A stretch of 17,162 bases of DNA, taken from Palsa-506 sp050013415 (GTDB lineage: Bacteria > Actinomycetota > Actinomycetes > Streptosporangiales > Streptosporangiaceae). Where the stretch lies: positions 1-17,162 of the forward strand of contig JBEKFH010000053.1 in assembly GCA_050013415.1 (NCBI GenBank), written 5' to 3'. The notes below the pieces were generated by a model. It worked only from the letters and a program-made list of their open reading frames with translations. It was not told the origin of the DNA and did no database searches. This document shows positions 15,113 through 17,162 of the stretch, one piece after another. The translations under genes were made by a program, and so were the position numbers. The stretch's first letter is position 1. Every line of letters begins with the position of its first letter.

Positions 15113-15156
15113 CGGGACGCCCGTTCAATCTGGGGGTGAGCAGGAGAGGTCCGCAT
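15103..15156 (-). CDS. Possible leaderless leader peptide upstream of the flavoprotein
   Basis: An ATG at 15156 opens a 17-codon frame, MRTSPAHPQIERASRCR, ending in TGA at 15105-15103. TACGAT followed by exactly 6 nt precedes it, so the predicted mRNA starts at the A of the ATG. The TGA overlaps GTG 15106 of the flavoprotein as GTGA, the same junction type as flavoprotein/kinase. Actinobacteria have many leaderless upstream peptides, some with late Cys codons that sense cysteine supply. One late Cys codon is present here. It could also be a chance frame, with the flavoprotein mRNA having a 44-nt leader. Confidence 0.4.
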   Translation of the reverse strand: MRTSPAHPQIERASRCR

Positions 15157-15162
15157 GAGCCC

Positions 15163-15168
15163 ATCGTA
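15163..15168 (-). promoter_or_regulatory. Candidate -10 box of the flavoprotein-kinase operon
   Basis: TACGAT on the minus strand is a good TANNNT match, and the following 6 nt end at an ATG. No convincing -35 is seen about 17-18 bp upstream. The 122-bp spacer 15113-15234 is shared with the divergent aminotransferase, for which CATGAT (15218-15223) could serve as a -10. Confidence 0.45.
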
Positions 15169-15234
15169 GGAAAGTTCTGGCCCCGGGCGCGACGGCAGCG
15201 GCGCGCCGGCGGCGCGGCATGATCTCATGGCGGG

Positions 15235-16400
<1,166 letters not shown>

Positions 16401-16404
<4 letters not shown>

Positions 16405-16436
16405 CGGGCACGGCGCGGGTGACGGGCACGGCGCGG
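16401..16436. repeat. 18-bp tandem duplication across the aminotransferase stop codon
   Basis: GTGACGGGCACGGCGCGG is perfectly repeated at 16401-16418 and 16419-16436. The TGA stop of the aminotransferase (16402-16404) lies in the first copy, so the event copied the gene's end. Confidence 0.9.
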
Positions 16437-16489
16437 GTTGCGCAGAACGCCTGGGCGGCCGCGCGGCGGCAGGCCAGACTGGATGATGG

Positions 16490-16512
16490 CCCGCGGGCGG
16501 ACGGGCCGCGGG
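16490..16512. terminator. Weak hairpin before the VOC gene
   Basis: CCCGCGG (16490-16496) and CCGCGGG (16506-16512) can pair as a 7-bp all-GC stem with a 9-nt loop. It lies between the aminotransferase and VOC genes. Such stems occur by chance in GC-rich DNA, so support is low. Confidence 0.3.
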
Positions 16513-16540
16513 ACACAGGATTAGAGGCTGGGAGGGCCAG

Positions 16541-16963
16541 ATGGCGCGCGGTGCCATGATTAGCTCGGCGGTCATGTTCGTCCAGGATCTGGACCGCTCC
16601 GTCAGCTTCTACCAGGAGGTGCTGGGGCTCGCGGTCACCGACATCAGCCCGACGGCGGCGCTGCTCACCAGCACGGAGGGCGCGCAGCTTATCCTGCGCG
16701 CCATGGGCAGCAACGCCGCTCACACGCTCGGCGGCGTGGGCTTCCAGTACGTCGTCTGGACCGCGGGCAGCGACGAGGACCTGCGCCGGGCCGAGCAGGC
16801 GCTCCGGGAGAACTCGGCCCACCGGGAAACCCGCGCCGGCGAGGTCGCGGGGGTGGTCGCGGTGGAGGGCCGCGACCCGGACGATATCGTCGTGATCATC
16901 ATCTATCCCGGCCCGGATCAGGTGCCCTTGCACGAGCTTCCCGTGCGGATTTACGGATGGTGA
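16541..16963 (+). CDS. VOC (glyoxalase/bleomycin resistance fold) family protein
   Basis: A 140-residue single VOC domain of typical size. The opening VMFVQDLDRSVSFYQEVLGL (11-30) is the classic first beta-alpha-beta unit. GGVGFQYVVWTAGSDEDLRRAEQAL (64-88) matches the second half, and RDPDDIVVIII (110-120) is the closing strand pair. Members include metal-dependent lyases, dioxygenases and antibiotic-binding proteins. The usual metal ligands are not clearly preserved: an Ile/Val-rich strand appears where a Glu is common. The function is therefore open. GGAGG (16531-16535) with 5-nt spacing supports ATG 16541. The stop codon lies inside the first copy of a repeat that runs to the next gene. 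Confidence 0.88.
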   Translation: MARGAMISSAVMFVQDLDRSVSFYQEVLGLAVTDISPTAALLTSTEGAQLILRAMGSNAAHTLGGVGFQYVVWTAGSDEDLRRAEQALRENSAHRETRAGEVAGVVAVEGRDPDDIVVIIIYPGPDQVPLHELPVRIYGW

Positions 16964-17065
16964 GATCGGATTGTCCACGGATGGTGAGATCAGCGTGAGC
17001 CTCGGATGGTGAGATGAGCGTGTCCACGGATGGCGAGATCAGCGTGAGATCAGCGTGAGCCTCGG
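16954..17065. repeat. Four-copy 24/25-bp direct repeat spanning the VOC stop and HAD start
   Basis: CGGATGGTGAGAT begins at 16954, 16978, 17003 and 17027 (the last copy has one change). The copies alternate between TCCA and GAGCCT endings, giving a higher-order unit of about 49 bp. The first copy contains the VOC stop codon (TGA 16961-16963). CAGCGTGAGCCTCGG occurs at 16991-17005 and 17051-17065, and the second occurrence holds the HAD start codon. Confidence 0.92.
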
Positions 17066-17162
17066 CCTGCCGGACGGCGTCACCGGCTGCCTTTTCGACC
17101 TTGACGGCGTCCTGACCAAGACGGCGCAGGTGCACGACGCCGCGTGGCAGGAGATGTTCGAC
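17055..17162 (+). CDS. Beta-phosphoglucomutase-like HAD hydrolase, N-terminal fragment (cut by window edge)
   Basis: The frame opens at GTG 17055 and stays open for 36 codons to the edge. It reads CLFDLDGVLTKTAQVHDAAWQEMFD after a short lead-in. FDLDGVLT is HAD motif I, with the nucleophile and acid/base aspartates two residues apart. The following TKTAQVHDAAW is typical of beta-phosphoglucomutase-family proteins, including the form fused to or near trehalose/maltose phosphorylases in actinobacteria. The cap and motifs II-IV are beyond the window. The start lies in the last repeat unit and no clear ribosome site is present. GTG 17055 is chosen because the frame closes upstream in the repeats and the fold begins soon after. 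Confidence 0.85.
   Translation, partial: MSLGLPDGVTGCLFDLDGVLTKTAQVHDAAWQEMFD

Noticed and set aside
15154..15168. Plus-strand mini-frame M-S-P-S-stop (ATG 15155) after AGGAGAGG
   Set aside because: Only four codons, antisense to the candidate leader peptide; likely chance.

Overview
The window is GC-rich DNA from an actinomycete-like bacterium. Support comes from the high G+C content, GTG starts, strong third-position G/C, promoters that appear leaderless, and an aminotransferase that closely resembles the mycobacterial DapC type (recalled, not searched). I cannot name a genus. It looks like chromosomal accessory/housekeeping sequence. I see no tRNA, rRNA, CRISPR array, transposase, integrase or phage gene.

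Region 1 (1-3014) is a likely uptake-and-phosphorylation module. A choline-kinase-like phosphotransferase (cut by the left edge) diverges from an APC-family permease, and a GntR/HutC regulator follows the permease by 40 bp. The 221-bp divergent spacer holds two copies of a GntR/HutC-type operator, GTCTAGAC and GTCTGGAC. Each overlaps the -35 box of one of two oppositely directed candidate promoters.

Region 2 (3015-8518) starts with a convergent dienelactone hydrolase. A rightward run follows: an SDR oxidoreductase, a patatin-like lipase, a PlsC-like acyltransferase, and a two-domain NAD-binding/DUF2867 protein. The patatin/PlsC pair suggests removal and re-addition of acyl chains on membrane lipids. 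A 17-bp perfect hairpin ends this run and faces region 3.

Region 3 (8660-15156) is transcribed leftward. It begins with a possible leaderless 17-residue leader peptide. A response-regulator/thioredoxin-reductase-like fusion protein follows, overlapping by GTGA with a histidine kinase that carries an N-terminal cyclic-nucleotide-binding-like domain. Next come a zinc alcohol dehydrogenase with its own candidate leaderless promoter and a large membrane protein with a spermidine-synthase-like domain. The fusion protein is the most interesting object here: a receiver domain with its phospho-Asp is joined to a glutaredoxin-like segment and a flavoprotein reductase fold, and both places where redox cysteines are expected are empty. 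That suggests a phosphorylation-controlled flavoprotein that is not a disulfide reductase.

Region 4 (15235-17162) runs rightward: a DapC-like aminotransferase, a small VOC/glyoxalase-fold protein, and the start of a beta-phosphoglucomutase-like HAD hydrolase cut by the right edge.

A window-wide feature is short perfect or near-perfect tandem duplication (period about 12-30 bp) at gene ends and spacers. Several duplications include stop or start codons of the flanking genes.
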